From Buchnera aphidicola (Eriosoma lanigerum) (GTDB lineage Bacteria > Pseudomonadota > Gammaproteobacteria > Enterobacterales > Enterobacteriaceae), in NCBI RefSeq assembly GCF_964059125.1, contig NZ_OZ060395.1:562869-626868 (forward strand): a DNA stretch of 64,000 nucleotides. The letters are read 5' to 3'. Below the pieces are notes generated by a model that ran no database searches, had not been told where the DNA came from, and saw only the letters and a list, made by a program, of their open reading frames with translations. Shown in pieces: positions 31,752 through 42,271 of this stretch (the stretch's first letter is position 1; every line of letters begins with the position of its first letter). The translations under genes were made by a program, and so were the position numbers.

Positions 31752-32840
31752 AATTAGGCTCTCTTATAATATTAATATAATAAAAAAATGCAAAATATGA
31801 AAAGTTAATACAACATATTTAGAAATTATTCAATATGAAATTATTAATTTATGTAATAAAATTACGTTAAATTATACTTATTATTAATTATTTTTTTTTT
31901 ACTTTTTTATAAAAAAAATAAATTATAATTAATTATCTCATCAATTAAAGTGATATTTACAATAATAATTATATAAATTAAAATTCGTCATATATATTTA
32001 TATATATTAAAAACAATAGATTATTAATATAAATTAACTATATTTAATTAAATTAATAAATTTAATTTAATTAAATATACATAATATTTATAAAACTATC
32101 ATATATTTTACTTAAAAAAAATAATAAAAATTATATATTATATAACATTTATATTTAAAATACATATTTTATTTTTAAGAAAAATAGTAATTTAATTTTA
32201 TCAATCAATAACAAAATGAAATAATATATCTTAAAATTATGATATACTTTTATGAAAAATATAATATATTTATATTAATAATACTATCATTAATATTAAA
32301 TAATTGAATCATAATATAAAAATTTCATTAAAATAAAATGTACGAAGAATTATTCTTATAAACTTGTATTATATATAACAATAAAATTGTTATCATAATA
32401 AATTATACCATATTATATATATATAAATAATATAAAAATATATGATATAAATCATCAATATAATTAAATTTAAATAAAAGATATTCATCATATATCAATC
32501 TACAATGTATATATTAAATTAAATATTATTCTTGTATAAAAATATTATACTAAATAAAATTCTTACAATACAAAATGTATTTAATTATTTAACATTTATT
32601 TTTCTCGATTCATGTAATGATCATTGAGAAATTATTAATTACTATACTATATATTCAAAAGTAAAAAATTTTTATTTAGGTATAATAATTATATTCAAAT
32701 ATAATAATCACTATTTAATATATATTTTACTTCTCTTTATTATTAAATAAGAAACTTACTTGTTTACTCATAAAAAAAATACTATTAATATTCTATATCT
32801 TATCAATAATATTTATTTCATAAATATAGAAAATTTTTAA
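31752..32840. other. 1.09-kb gene-free region between pgi and orn
   Basis: Extremely A/T-rich; all frames are broken by stops. It must hold the pgi and orn promoters (divergent genes), but most of it looks like decayed sequence. In E. coli psd and rsgA are next to orn, so loss of such genes is plausible; no recognisable remnant is seen. Confidence 0.5.
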
Positions 32841-33386
32841 ATGAATAATAATCAAAAAAATTTAATATGGATAGATCTAGAAATGACTGGATTAAATCCA
32901 GAACAACATCGAATTATTGAAATTGCTACATTAGTGACGAATGCTCAACTAAAAATATTAGCCATAGGTCCTGTCATTCCAATTTTTCAACCTAAATATA
33001 GGTTGAAAATAATGGAAAAAACAATCTATAATATGCATAAAAAAAATGGTTTACTAGATTTAGTAAAAAATAGTAAATTTCATGAAAAAAAAGCAGAATC
33101 ATACACAATTAATTTTCTAAAAAAATGGGTACCTAAAAATATTTCACCAATTTGTGGAAATACAGTTGGGCAAGATAGAAGATTTCTGCATAAATATATG
33201 CCAAATTTAGAATCATATTTTCATTATCGATATATAGATGTAAGTACCATAAAAGAATTAGCATATAGATGGAAGCCTAAAATTTTAAAAAATTTTCGTA
33301 AAAAAAATAATCATTCTGCATTAGATGATATTTATGAATCTATTTTAGAATTACAATTCTATAAAAAATATTTTATAAAAATATAA
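32841..33386 (+). CDS. orn: Oligoribonuclease
   Basis: Degrades 2-5-nt RNA fragments to mononucleotides; the essential last step of RNA turnover in E. coli. It has 181 residues (E. coli 181). The DEDDh signature has Asp12 and Glu14 in WIDLEMTGL, Asp in [12 protein letters not shown], and [12 protein letters not shown] with catalytic His and Asp near residue 158. [14 protein letters not shown] is typical. It is 121 bp upstream of tRNA-Gly, as in E. coli where glyV genes follow. Confidence 0.97.
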   Translation: MNNNQKNLIWIDLEMTGLNPEQHRIIEIATLVTNAQLKILAIGPVIPIFQPKYRLKIMEKTIYNMHKKNGLLDLVKNSKFHEKKAESYTINFLKKWVPKNISPICGNTVGQDRRFLHKYMPNLESYFHYRYIDVSTIKELAYRWKPKILKNFRKKNNHSALDDIYESILELQFYKKYFIKI

Positions 33387-33507
33387 TATCAAAATAAAAT
33401 ATATAACAAATAACATTTATCTATTATTAAAATAAATAAAAAATTATTAAACAAATACTTGATAAAAATTTAATTTTTAGAATATAATAAACAAATAATT
33501 TATATAT

Positions 33508-33580
33508 GCGGGAATAGCTCAGTTGGTAGAGTACAACCTTGCCAAGGTTGGGGTCGCGAGTTCAAATCTCGTTTCCCGCT
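33508..33580 (+). tRNA. glyV: tRNA-Gly (GCC)
   Basis: Acceptor GCGGGAA with TTCCCGC, anticodon loop TTGCCAA (GCC), T-loop AGTTCAAATCT, discriminator T as in bacterial tRNA-Gly. It is almost identical to E. coli glyV/glyX/glyY, which follow orn in E. coli as here. CCA is not encoded. Confidence 0.97.
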
Positions 33581-33956
33581 AAATATATTTATTAAAAATA
33601 ACACTATCAAAAAAATATAAAAATATATACATAATTGTGTTTAAAAGATACATATAAAAATGATTTTAAACAATCCAATATACAATTTCTCACCAAATGT
33701 AATACAAATCTAATTTTAACATTTTCAATATTTAATTTAAGTATACATATCATTAACATTATATACTTAAATAAAATTTATTTTTTATTTTTATTAAAAA
33801 TTATATTATAAAAAATAATTATTTTTAAATAAGATAAACATACAACATAAATAATAAGTAAATCAATTTATCTAAAAAATAAAAATTATTTATATATACA
33901 ATAAATATAATAAATAATTTCCAATCTATTTTAATTAGATACATTCATAAATTATT
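33581..33956. other. AT-rich spacer tRNA-Gly to rpmE
   Basis: About 375 bases, convergent between tRNA-Gly and rpmE. No gene, no stable hairpin and no T-run terminator that stands out from the background. Confidence 0.45.
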
Positions 33957-34160
33957 TTAAATAATACGAAATTTTTTATTAAATTTTTCAATTCTACCAC
34001 CTGTATCTACTGATCTTTGTTGACCTGTGTAAAATGGATGACAAGCAGAACATACATCTAAAGTAATATTTTTAGAAATAGTAGATAATATTTTTTTTAT
34101 ATCACCACAAGAACAAGTCGCTATAATTTGAAAAATCTTTGGATGAATATTTTTTTTCAT
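33957..34160 (-). CDS. rpmE: 50S ribosomal protein L31 (zinc-binding type)
   Basis: Large-subunit protein bridging the central protuberance to the 30S head. It has 67 residues against 70. The four zinc ligands are kept: Cys16 and Cys18 (CSC), Cys37 and Cys40 (CSAC), so this is the zinc-dependent form. [24 protein letters not shown] is typical. AGGGATTGTT precedes the ATG. Confidence 0.97.
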   Translation of the reverse strand: MKKNIHPKIFQIIATCSCGDIKKILSTISKNITLDVCSACHPFYTGQQRSVDTGGRIEKFNKKFRII

Positions 34161-34669
34161 AACAATCCCTTTATAGTATTAATTCATTTGTAAAAAATTT
34201 ATTTTTTTATAATATACTACATAAATATCGTAATACTATATTGTAACGAAAATAAAATTATATAATACATCACACTAGATAATAAAGTTCAAATTTAATA
34301 TTTTAGAATATAATTCTAGCAAAACATTAACTAGTTAAGTAATATACTAAATATTAATATTTAATTAATAAAAAAAATAATATAATATTTGATTTTTATC
34401 TATATAAACGAATAAAAAAATAAATATCAACAATATAAGAATTTAATGTCAATAATAGTAACATAAATTAATTTATGAATTAATAAACAATTCAAGAAAT
34501 TAATAGTTATATAATAAAAATTATATAAATAACAGATACAAATTTAATTTTTATATATTACATATATCATTATTTTATAAAAATTATATATATTTATTTA
34601 ATAAAAAAAAAATAATTTTAATTATTTTAATCTATAACAACAATCACTGTGTATTAAGATATAATAATT
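34161..34669. other. AT-rich divergent spacer rpmE/hslV
   Basis: About 510 bases between divergent rpmE and hslV. In E. coli cytR and ftsN lie here; nothing remains that I recognise. I looked for a heat-shock promoter before hslV (TTGAAA plus CCCCAT) and did not find one. Confidence 0.5.
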
Positions 34670-35200
34670 ATGACAACTATATTGAGTATTAGAATTAAAA
34701 ATACAATTGCTATTGGCGGAGATGGACAAGCCACCCTAGGTAATACAGTAATGAAAAGTAATGTTAAAAAAGTACGTACTTTATATAATAATCAAATCAT
34801 TGCTGGTTTTGCTGGAGGAACAGCTGATGCTTTTACTTTATTTGAATTATTTGAACAAAAATTAGATATGTATCAAGGTCAACTACAAAGATCTGCAATT
34901 GAATTAGCTAAAGATTGGAGAACAGATAGAATCTTACGTAAATTAGAAGCAATTCTCGCTGTTGCTGACCAAAAAAACTCTTTAATTATAACAGGAAATG
35001 GAGATGTCATTCAACCAGAAGACAACTTAATTGCTATAGGATCTGGTGGTCCATATGCACAAGCAGCAGCAAAAGCATTAATGGATAATACTCAATTTGA
35101 TGCTGTTACAATAGTAAAAAAAGCACTTACAATTGCTGCAAATATTTGTATATACACAAATCACAATTTTACAATTAAAGAATTATCTTCCGAAAAGTAA
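34670..35200 (+). CDS. hslV: ATP-dependent protease peptidase subunit HslV
   Basis: Proteasome-like peptidase that degrades unfolded proteins with HslU. 176 residues, as in E. coli. After Met removal Thr2 is the nucleophile ([11 protein letters not shown]). Lys in the [13 protein letters not shown] segment and [17 protein letters not shown] are conserved. Ten bases separate it from hslU, forming an operon that ends at a clear terminator. Confidence 0.98.
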   Translation: MTTILSIRIKNTIAIGGDGQATLGNTVMKSNVKKVRTLYNNQIIAGFAGGTADAFTLFELFEQKLDMYQGQLQRSAIELAKDWRTDRILRKLEAILAVADQKNSLIITGNGDVIQPEDNLIAIGSGGPYAQAAAKALMDNTQFDAVTIVKKALTIAANICIYTNHNFTIKELSSEK

Positions 35201-35210
35201 GGATGACTCT

Positions 35211-36548
35211 ATGTCTGAAATGACTCCTCAGGAAATCGTAAAAGAATTGGATAAATTTATTATTGGACAAAATGCAGCCAAACGAGCTGTATCGATAGCA
35301 CTAAGAAATCGATGGCGTCGTATGCAATTAAATGATGAATTACGTCACGAAATTACTCCTAAAAATATTTTAATGATTGGACCTACTGGAGTTGGAAAAA
35401 CAGAAATAGCTAGGAGATTAGCGAAACTAGCAAATGCACCTTTTATTAAAGTAGAAGCCACAAAATTTACAGAAGTAGGTTATGTTGGAAAAGAAGTTGA
35501 TTCTATTATTAGAGAACTAACTGATTCTGCAATAAAAATGATAAGGATGCAAGAAATAAAAAAAAATCAAAATAAAGCTAAAGAATTAGCTGAAGAACGT
35601 ATTTTAGATGTACTTATTCCTACTCCTAAAAATAATTGGGATAAAAACAATACTAATGAACGTCCTATTTCTACTATACAATCATTTAGAAAAAAATTAA
35701 GAGAAGGTTCGTTAGATGAAAAAGAAATTGAAATTAATATAGCTAGCATTCCAATGGGAATAGAAATTATGGCTCCTCCCGGAATGGAAGAATTAACTAG
35801 TCAATTACAATCTTTATTCCAAAATTTAAGTGGAAAAAAACAAAATACTAGAAAATTAAAAATTAAAGATGCAATGAAATTATTAATTGAAGAAGAATCA
35901 ACAAAATTAATTAATGCAGAAGAAATTAAAAAAAAAGCTATTAATTCTGTAGAACAAAACGGTATTGTATTTATTGATGAAATAGATAAAGTTTGTAAAA
36001 GAGGTAATAATACTTCTGGTGCCGACATTTCTAGAGAAGGTGTACAACGTGATTTATTACCATTAGTAGAAGGATGTACTGTATCTACTAAACACGGTAT
36101 GGTCAAAACTGATCATATTTTATTCATTGCCTCTGGAGCTTTTCAAACATCAACTCCTTCTGACTTAATTCCTGAATTACAAGGTCGTCTACCAATTAGA
36201 GTAGAATTAAAAGCTTTAACTATAGATGATTTTGAAAGAATTTTAACTGAACCTAATGCTTCAATTACTGTTCAATATAAAGCATTAATTCAAACAGAAG
36301 GAATTACTATTAATTTCACTAAAGAAGGAATACGATCTATTGCTGAAGCGGCTTGGAAAGTTAATGAATCTATGGAAAATATTGGTGCTAGAAGATTACA
36401 CACTGTATTAGAAAAATTAATGGAAGATATATCATTTAATGCATCTAATAATACTAATGAATCCTCAATTAATATCAATCCTGTATATGTCAGTAAACAT
36501 CTTGATCAATTAATATCTAATACTGATCTCAGTCGATTTATTTTATAA
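35211..36548 (+). CDS. hslU: ATP-dependent protease ATPase subunit HslU
   Basis: AAA+ unfoldase that feeds substrates to HslV. I place the start at ATG 35211 ([20 protein letters not shown]), aligned with E. coli and preceded by TAAGGATGA; the frame stays open upstream across the hslV end. 445 residues against 443. Walker [10 protein letters not shown] begins at residue 57, the pore loop [10 protein letters not shown] follows, then an intermediate domain, Walker [11 protein letters not shown], and the C-terminal RFIL tail that docks into HslV. Confidence 0.98.
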   Translation: MSEMTPQEIVKELDKFIIGQNAAKRAVSIALRNRWRRMQLNDELRHEITPKNILMIGPTGVGKTEIARRLAKLANAPFIKVEATKFTEVGYVGKEVDSIIRELTDSAIKMIRMQEIKKNQNKAKELAEERILDVLIPTPKNNWDKNNTNERPISTIQSFRKKLREGSLDEKEIEINIASIPMGIEIMAPPGMEELTSQLQSLFQNLSGKKQNTRKLKIKDAMKLLIEEESTKLINAEEIKKKAINSVEQNGIVFIDEIDKVCKRGNNTSGADISREGVQRDLLPLVEGCTVSTKHGMVKTDHILFIASGAFQTSTPSDLIPELQGRLPIRVELKALTIDDFERILTEPNASITVQYKALIQTEGITINFTKEGIRSIAEAAWKVNESMENIGARRLHTVLEKLMEDISFNASNNTNESSININPVYVSKHLDQLISNTDLSRFIL

Positions 36549-36582
36549 ATATTGTATATTACATATATATTATGTATTAAAG

Positions 36583-36620
36583 AAATTACCTATCATAAAT
36601 TCATTTAAGATAGGTAATTT
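36583..36620 (+). terminator. Terminator of hslVU
   Basis: A perfect 12-bp stem (36583-36594 with 36609-36620) containing AATTACCTATC with a 14-nt loop lies 35 bp after the hslU stop. It is followed by ACTTATTTTAT, a modest T-rich tract. Confidence 0.75.
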
Positions 36621-36863
36621 ACTTATTTTATAAAAGTATTATATTAAGAATAAAATTTTTATAACTAAATACAAAAAATTAATTATACATACTATCTTAA
36701 AAACTAATTTAGATTAAAAATCTTATATCAATGAACCATTATTAATAAACTGTTTATTTAGTATAATAAAATTATACTTTAAAAATAAAATTTTATTTTA
36801 AAAATATTATTTTTTTTGATATAGTAATTGAATTATATTTGATAAACATAAAAAGATTACCAT
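36621..36863. other. AT-rich spacer hslU to fpr
   Basis: About 240 bases after the hslVU terminator that should contain the fpr promoter. TATAGT near 36820 and a T-rich block before it could serve as core elements, but I would not name them with confidence. Confidence 0.4.
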
Positions 36864-37613
36864 ATGAATAAATGGATTTCTGGAAAAATTATACAAAATA
36901 AAAAATGGACAGAATCTTTATTTAGTATAATAGTACAAGCTCCTATTAATGCTTTTTTATCAGGTCAATTTACTAAATTAGCCATGATAGATATACATGG
37001 AAAAAAAATACAAAGAGCTTATTCTTATGTTAATGCATCTCATAATACTAATTTAGAATTTTATATTACTTTAGTTCAAACAGGATTACTGACAAATTAT
37101 TTATATAAAAAAAAAATCAATGACAGTATTATTATCAATCAAAATTCTTTTGGTTTTTTTACTATTAATGAAATTCAACATTGCGAAATATTATGGATGA
37201 TAGCCACAGGAACTGGAATTGGTCCATATTTATCAATATTACAAGAAGAAAAATGGATACATAAATTTTATAAAATTGTATTAATTCATTCTGTTAGATA
37301 TAAACATGATTTAATTTATTTACCTGTAATACATAAATTACAAAAAAAATATAAAAATAGAATCATTTTAGAAACTATTGTTACTAGAGATACATCAAAA
37401 CAATTCTTACACGATCGTATTCCAACTTTAATCAATAATCATACTTTAGAAAAAAAAATAAAATTAGATATTAATATTCATACTTCTCATGTAATGTTAT
37501 GTGGTAATCCTAATATGATCAAAGAAACACAATTTTTGTTACAAGAAAAAAGACATTTAACAAAAAATTTACGAAAAAAACCAGGACATATTACTACTGA
37601 AAATTATTGGTAA
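36864..37613 (+). CDS. fpr: Ferredoxin/flavodoxin-NADP reductase
   Basis: FAD enzyme passing electrons from NADPH to flavodoxin or ferredoxin, supporting radical SAM and other redox enzymes. 249 residues (248 in E. coli). FAD-binding RAYSYVNAS near residue 52, NADP-binding ATGTGIGPYLS near residue 115, and the C-terminal GHITTENYW ending in the family's aromatic residue are present. It could reduce the ferredoxin encoded at 60.8 kb. It converges with epmA. Confidence 0.96.
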   Translation: MNKWISGKIIQNKKWTESLFSIIVQAPINAFLSGQFTKLAMIDIHGKKIQRAYSYVNASHNTNLEFYITLVQTGLLTNYLYKKKINDSIIINQNSFGFFTINEIQHCEILWMIATGTGIGPYLSILQEEKWIHKFYKIVLIHSVRYKHDLIYLPVIHKLQKKYKNRIILETIVTRDTSKQFLHDRIPTLINNHTLEKKIKLDINIHTSHVMLCGNPNMIKETQFLLQEKRHLTKNLRKKPGHITTENYW

Positions 37614-37690
37614 TTCAAAACAAATCAATTTCTTACTTAAAAAAAAAAATAAATTATTTAATATCCTAGAAATCACATTATTTTTAATTA

Positions 37691-38689
37691 TTATACACTA
37701 TCATGTAATGAAAAAGAAATCACATCTTTAATATGATTACACTTTAATAAAATCATTATTACTCTATCCAATCCTATAGCTACTCCAGAATAATTAGGAA
37801 TATTTTGTAATAGCGAATACAGGAATTTTGTGTCTATTGGATATATTTGATACCCTAAATTCATACGTTCAATATTATCATGCTCGAATCTTTTTTTTTG
37901 CTCATAATAATCAGTTAATTCCTGACATCCATTACCTATTTCTAAACCTTTAAAAAAAACTTCAAATCTATCAGCTACATTAGAATTTAAATTATTTAAA
38001 GTTGCGTTACCAGCTTGAATAGCAGGATAATGATAAATAATAGTTGGATAAACATGACCAATATAGGGTTCTACTCCAAATAAAAAAAGAACCTCTAATA
38101 ATGAATTAAAATTTGTTGTTCCATCTTTGTTTAATAAAACTAAATTATCAACTCCAAGTATTTGAGATTTATTTATTAATTTAATATAATTTTTAATAGT
38201 GGGTTTAATTTGTAAATAACGAAAAAAAATATTTTGATAAGAAAATCTTTTTACATGAGAAACACAAAATATCATTTTTAAAAACAATTCTACTTCTTCA
38301 ATTAAATCATACATATTATAAAATGGACGATACCATTCAAGCATAGTAAATTCAGGATGATGATTTTTTCCAATTTCATTATTTCTAAAACTATGACAAA
38401 TTTGATATATTGGTCCAATATGAGAAGAGATTAATCGTTTCATATAATATTCTGGACTAGTGGTTAACCATAAATGCAATAATGTACTTGCTGCATTATT
38501 AGTTTTATTAAAATATGTAATAAATGATTCTAAATAAACTTCAGACACTCGAAATTGAGATAAAATAGGTGTATCTACTTCTAATATATTTAAATTATAA
38601 AAAAAAGATCGAATTTTATTTATAATTTCAGCACGTTTAATTAAATTAATATTTTTTGCAGTTGGTTTCCAATTATTTATTTTTTTCAT
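37691..38689 (-). CDS. epmA: EF-P lysine-34 ligase (PoxA/GenX)
   Basis: Class II lysyl-tRNA-synthetase-like enzyme that attaches beta-lysine to elongation factor P, relieving stalling at polyproline. I place the start at ATG 38689 (MKKINNWKPTAKN), aligned with E. coli ETASWQPSA; the frame is open upstream to 38734. 332 residues against 325, without the anticodon-binding domain. Motif 2 QICHSFRNNEIGKNHHPEFTMLEWYRP and motif 3 SGVAIGLDRVIMILL are intact. EF-P itself must be encoded elsewhere. Confidence 0.95.
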   Translation of the reverse strand: MKKINNWKPTAKNINLIKRAEIINKIRSFFYNLNILEVDTPILSQFRVSEVYLESFITYFNKTNNAASTLLHLWLTTSPEYYMKRLISSHIGPIYQICHSFRNNEIGKNHHPEFTMLEWYRPFYNMYDLIEEVELFLKMIFCVSHVKRFSYQNIFFRYLQIKPTIKNYIKLINKSQILGVDNLVLLNKDGTTNFNSLLEVLFLFGVEPYIGHVYPTIIYHYPAIQAGNATLNNLNSNVADRFEVFFKGLEIGNGCQELTDYYEQKKRFEHDNIERMNLGYQIYPIDTKFLYSLLQNIPNYSGVAIGLDRVIMILLKCNHIKDVISFSLHDSV

Positions 38690-39755
38690 GTTCAAACCTA
38701 TAAAAAAAAATAAACTCTGATCATTATAAAACATTAATAATATATTTTATATTTAAATTAATTATAAATAATAAAAAAATAAATTAACAATATATTTTAA
38801 ATAAATACTAGTTAATATTATTAATTATACAATATATCAGTATTAAAATTTTATTCTTATAATAATTTTATCTATACTAATTTTAAGAAATCAATATAAT
38901 AAATTATATCTAAAAAATATTTAATAAAAAAATATAATTTTACATTCTATAAATAATATAAATTATATAATTTAATTAAAAATTAAAAATAAACTATTAC
39001 TATAGTAATATAAGAGATACCAAATAAAAAAATAAAACATAAATATTAAAAATTGTTTTCTCAAATACTTTTAATTTAATTAAATGTAGAAATTACAAAC
39101 ATTATAAAAAAAACATAGTTAATATTTAGTTGTATAACAATTATTATTAACTAACACGATCAAAAAAAAAACAATATTTAATTAAAAAATAAAAAGAACT
39201 CAACTAATTCAATACTTTACTATACATCTTAAAAAAAAAACATAAAAAAAGTTTGAATTTAATAATTTATTAGACAATCTCAATAAACAAAAAAAAATAA
39301 ATATATTTGTTAAAAAAAAAATAGATCTAATACTAACTTTCAAAACAAAGAAAAAATGGAAATAATTAATTATAATTTTTATCTAAACATGAAAAGTAAA
39401 AAGTATGTTTTTTTATTTACGTTAAATTATCTATTTTAAATCTATTGTACAATAAAATATCACAATATAAATTAATAACATACAGCAATATTTAATAAAA
39501 TATGCTTCTAATAGATTAGATAAAAAATAAAAAAAAAATTCATATTTATAAAATTAATAATATTAATATTATTTTTTAAATATATAAATAATATATATAT
39601 AACAATTGACTATTTTAATAATTTCTAAAATATTTTTTATAAAAAATAAAATATTAAATAAATTTATTATAGCCCAAAAATTAATTCGGACTATAATAAT
39701 TTGACTATTTAAATTAGTTTACTAAAATTTTGTTTAATTATAGTTTGATAAACTA
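38690..39755. other. 1.07-kb gene-free region between the orphan gene and epmA
   Basis: A/T-rich with unusually many poly-A tracts of 8-10 bases around 39160-39360 and no open frame of protein character. The part next to the orphan's stop holds hairpins listed separately. It could be a decayed gene or a very long 3' region of the orphan transcript. Confidence 0.5.
39666..39697 (-). terminator. Possible terminator downstream of the orphan gene
   Basis: Inverted repeat ATTATAG...CTATAAT, extended inward by CC/GG with one mismatch, about 60 bp after the orphan's stop. It holds the only G/C cluster in the neighbourhood. The minus-strand 3' flank is T-rich but interrupted, so terminator activity is uncertain. 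A second 7-bp hairpin (39740-39756) overlaps the stop codon. Confidence 0.35.
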
Positions 39756-41081
39756 TTACTTAAAGTAATATGAATATTTAATGTTTGGATTTCTATTTGT
39801 AGTTAATATAATAGATGCCCGTAAACCAAAAGAAACAAATTGAATTTCATTATGTTTATTAATAAATTTTAATTTAGCGGTATGCATTACACTTAATTTT
39901 AATAATCCATGATCAACTGGTTTTAGTTCATAAGTAATATTTGTATCTTGTGGTTCATAATGAAAAAATTCAGGAGTAGAAGTTAACATTTTCATATATG
40001 CAGGAGCTAACAATTCTTCATTAGCATATGTAGAAATTAATTGTCTAACTTCTAATTTAGGAAAAGCTAATTTAAATTGTTTTAATATATCTTGTCTTGT
40101 AGGTTCATTAACTATATTATTTTTTATTTTTACAGTAGAACCAGGGTAATCTAACATAAATTTTTTATCTAGTTCTTTCGTTTCTTTTAAACTTTGAAAT
40201 TGATTATATAATTTATGAGAAAATCTCCATGTATCAGGTGAAGTATCTAATTTTACCATACTTCTCCAATTTATATCGTCTGAATCTGCATTAGAAATAA
40301 TAAATTCAGGAGCATTATTTCGATTAATATTAGAATGTGTTTCTAAAAAAAACTTTTTAATATTAGCTAGTTCTTGTTCATATTGTTTTTCTTTTAACAA
40401 TTGTTCTGGAGAAGAATCAATCTTATGTTGAATAAAATCATTTTTTCCACTACTTTTGGATATAATATTATTATCTTCATCAGTACCTATAATATTTTTT
40501 AATACAGCACTTAAAAATGTAGTTCTTTCATAAAGATCAATAGGTTTTTCATCTGAAAGTTCTTGTTGTGGAGCTTGACGTTTACTAATTGAATGATGAT
40601 TAGTTTTGTTCACTAAATGATGAGAATGTGATATATTTTGAGATCTTGTTTGAACAGAAGTTGCTAAATTATGATTTTTATTTTTAGATACAGATTCTCC
40701 TTTTATAAATTCTTTTGAAGATAGTATTCCTACACGTACCGTAGATTTTTTACAATCAACATAATTTGGATGAATAATTACTCTATATAAAGGAACAAAA
40801 TCACTTTTTTCTTCAACTTTTTTTATTTTTGATCCCAAAGATTGAGCATCCAAAATTTTTTCGTATAATTTTATTTTATGTTGAGAAACAGGTTTTACGA
40901 AATACACTATTTGTTCTTGTTTCTTATTTGAATGATGTTTTATTTCATGAGATTTAGAAGAATTAATTTGATCTATTTTATGTTTAATTCTTACTTTTTT
41001 TTTTTCTGAAAGATTTACAAAACTATTACTTTCATTAATATTTATTAATCTAGTATTATTGTCAAGTAAAATTGATGACAT
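39756..41081 (-). CDS. Unrecognised 441-residue protein, possible Buchnera-lineage orphan
   Basis: I do not recognise a family. Residues 1-180 are polar and basic, with a His-rich stretch around 138-166 (SHSHHLVNKTNHHS); residues about 181-260 are charged and helical-looking; residues about 270-441 look globular, with WRSMVKLDTSPDTWRF, FPKLEVRQLISTYANEELLAPAYMKML and a beta-rich end (LKLSVMHTAKLKFINKHNEIQFVSFGLRA in part). There is one Cys, no signal peptide and no membrane segment. The composition is balanced rather than drifted to Lys/Asn/Ile, which suggests strong selection. It has its own promoter. From memory, Buchnera has lineage-specific 'yba' genes at this position; I cannot confirm identity. 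Confidence 0.85.
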   Translation of the reverse strand: MSSILLDNNTRLININESNSFVNLSEKKKVRIKHKIDQINSSKSHEIKHHSNKKQEQIVYFVKPVSQHKIKLYEKILDAQSLGSKIKKVEEKSDFVPLYRVIIHPNYVDCKKSTVRVGILSSKEFIKGESVSKNKNHNLATSVQTRSQNISHSHHLVNKTNHHSISKRQAPQQELSDEKPIDLYERTTFLSAVLKNIIGTDEDNNIISKSSGKNDFIQHKIDSSPEQLLKEKQYEQELANIKKFFLETHSNINRNNAPEFIISNADSDDINWRSMVKLDTSPDTWRFSHKLYNQFQSLKETKELDKKFMLDYPGSTVKIKNNIVNEPTRQDILKQFKLAFPKLEVRQLISTYANEELLAPAYMKMLTSTPEFFHYEPQDTNITYELKPVDHGLLKLSVMHTAKLKFINKHNEIQFVSFGLRASIILTTNRNPNIKYSYYFK

Positions 41082-41116
41082 AAAATTATACCCTATGTTA
41101 AAGCTCTATAATTTCT

Positions 41117-41145
41117 CTTGTACTGCAATTTTATTTTTTAGTCAA
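41117..41145 (-). promoter_or_regulatory. Sigma-70 promoter of the orphan gene
   Basis: On the minus strand, TTGACT (41145-41140) and TACAAG (41122-41117) are exactly 17 bases apart. The -35 box is five of six to consensus, rare in this A/T background. It would give a leader of about 30 nt with AGGGT before the ATG at 41081. Confidence 0.55.
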
Positions 41146-41506
41146 GACATGAAAGTAATATTCAATATAGTATTTTATATATATATTTTTTTTTTAGTTA
41201 TTTATTACAAAAAAATATCTTTTTATATAAATTAATTTAATTCTTTAATATAAATTAATAATTAAAAAAAAAAAATAATAAAAAATCAATAAATATTAAA
41301 AATAATTGTTATATAGTATTGATTTACAATTAAAAAAATATTAAATAAATTTAATTTAATAATTATAATGTTAGATAAATATTTCTTAAAATACATATGT
41401 ATTAATCTTATAATTTTATATTTTAATTAATTTTTTATATTGATTTTTTTAAATAATTAATAGCTAAAAATTATTAAAAAATATTTTTAATAATAACATA
41501 TTTCTG
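41146..41506. other. Divergent spacer orphan gene/rsmJ
   Basis: About 360 bases of A/T-rich DNA between the orphan's promoter and rsmJ. No coding frame and no extended repeat; presumably holds the rsmJ promoter. Confidence 0.4.
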
Positions 41507-42271
41507 GTGATTAAATTGATTATTGAAACTTATAAAATATATATTTTAAATCAAAATACTAATCAAAGTATTTATTTTTTGCATTTACAACATGATGATT
41601 ATACATATTTAACTTTAATATATGATGACAAGAAATATAAAATTTTTAATAGTCAACACAAAAAAATTGAAAAAACATGGATAGAATTTAATTCTAAAGA
41701 ACTAAACTACAGAAGAAAGAATAAAACTAAAAAAGAACATATAGCTAAAGCAGTAGGTATTAAAAAAAACTATTTTCCTAATATTTTAGATGTTACAGCA
41801 GGATTAGGTAAAGATGCTTTCATCTTAGCATCATTAGGATGTCAAGTATTAATGTTAGAACATAACCCAATATTAGCTATTTTATTAGCTAATGGTTTAG
41901 ATCGAGGTTTTCAAGATCCTGAAATAGGAACATGGTTAAAAAAAAGATTGTCATTAATATATACTTCTAGTGAATATTTTTTACTACATACGAAAATAAA
42001 ACCAAATGTAATATATTTAGACCCTATGTTTCCTAAAAAAACAAAAACTGCTAAATCTAAAAAAGATATTCATCTAATAAAATCTATTGTAAGCAAACAA
42101 AAAAATACTAATTTATTATTAACTCTATCTAGACTATTAGCAGAAAATCGAGTTGTTGTAAAAAGACCTATCAATGCTCCATTTTTAAATAATATGATTA
42201 CCTATTCTACAATAAAAACTAAAAATTATCGTTTTGATATTTATTTGCCATTTAGTAAAATTAAAAATTAA
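41507..42271 (+). CDS. rsmJ: 16S rRNA (guanine1516-N2)-methyltransferase
   Basis: SAM-dependent methylation of G1516 in 16S rRNA (E. coli YhiQ). The 254 residues compare with 250. The N-terminal third is heavily drifted, but NYRRKNKTKKEHIAKAVGIKKNYFPNILDVTAGLGKDAFILASLG matches the conserved SAM-binding block in part, followed by VIYLDPMFPKKTKTAKSKKD and VVVKRP near the end. The start is GTG at 41507, no good Shine-Dalgarno; TTG at 41516 is an alternative. It is transcribed alone. Confidence 0.93.
   Translation: MIKLIIETYKIYILNQNTNQSIYFLHLQHDDYTYLTLIYDDKKYKIFNSQHKKIEKTWIEFNSKELNYRRKNKTKKEHIAKAVGIKKNYFPNILDVTAGLGKDAFILASLGCQVLMLEHNPILAILLANGLDRGFQDPEIGTWLKKRLSLIYTSSEYFLLHTKIKPNVIYLDPMFPKKTKTAKSKKDIHLIKSIVSKQKNTNLLLTLSRLLAENRVVVKRPINAPFLNNMITYSTIKTKNYRFDIYLPFSKIKN

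Noticed and set aside
34560-34669. Heat-shock promoter before hslV
   Set aside because: No TTGAAA or CCCCAT-like pair with 13-15-base spacing was found in the spacer.
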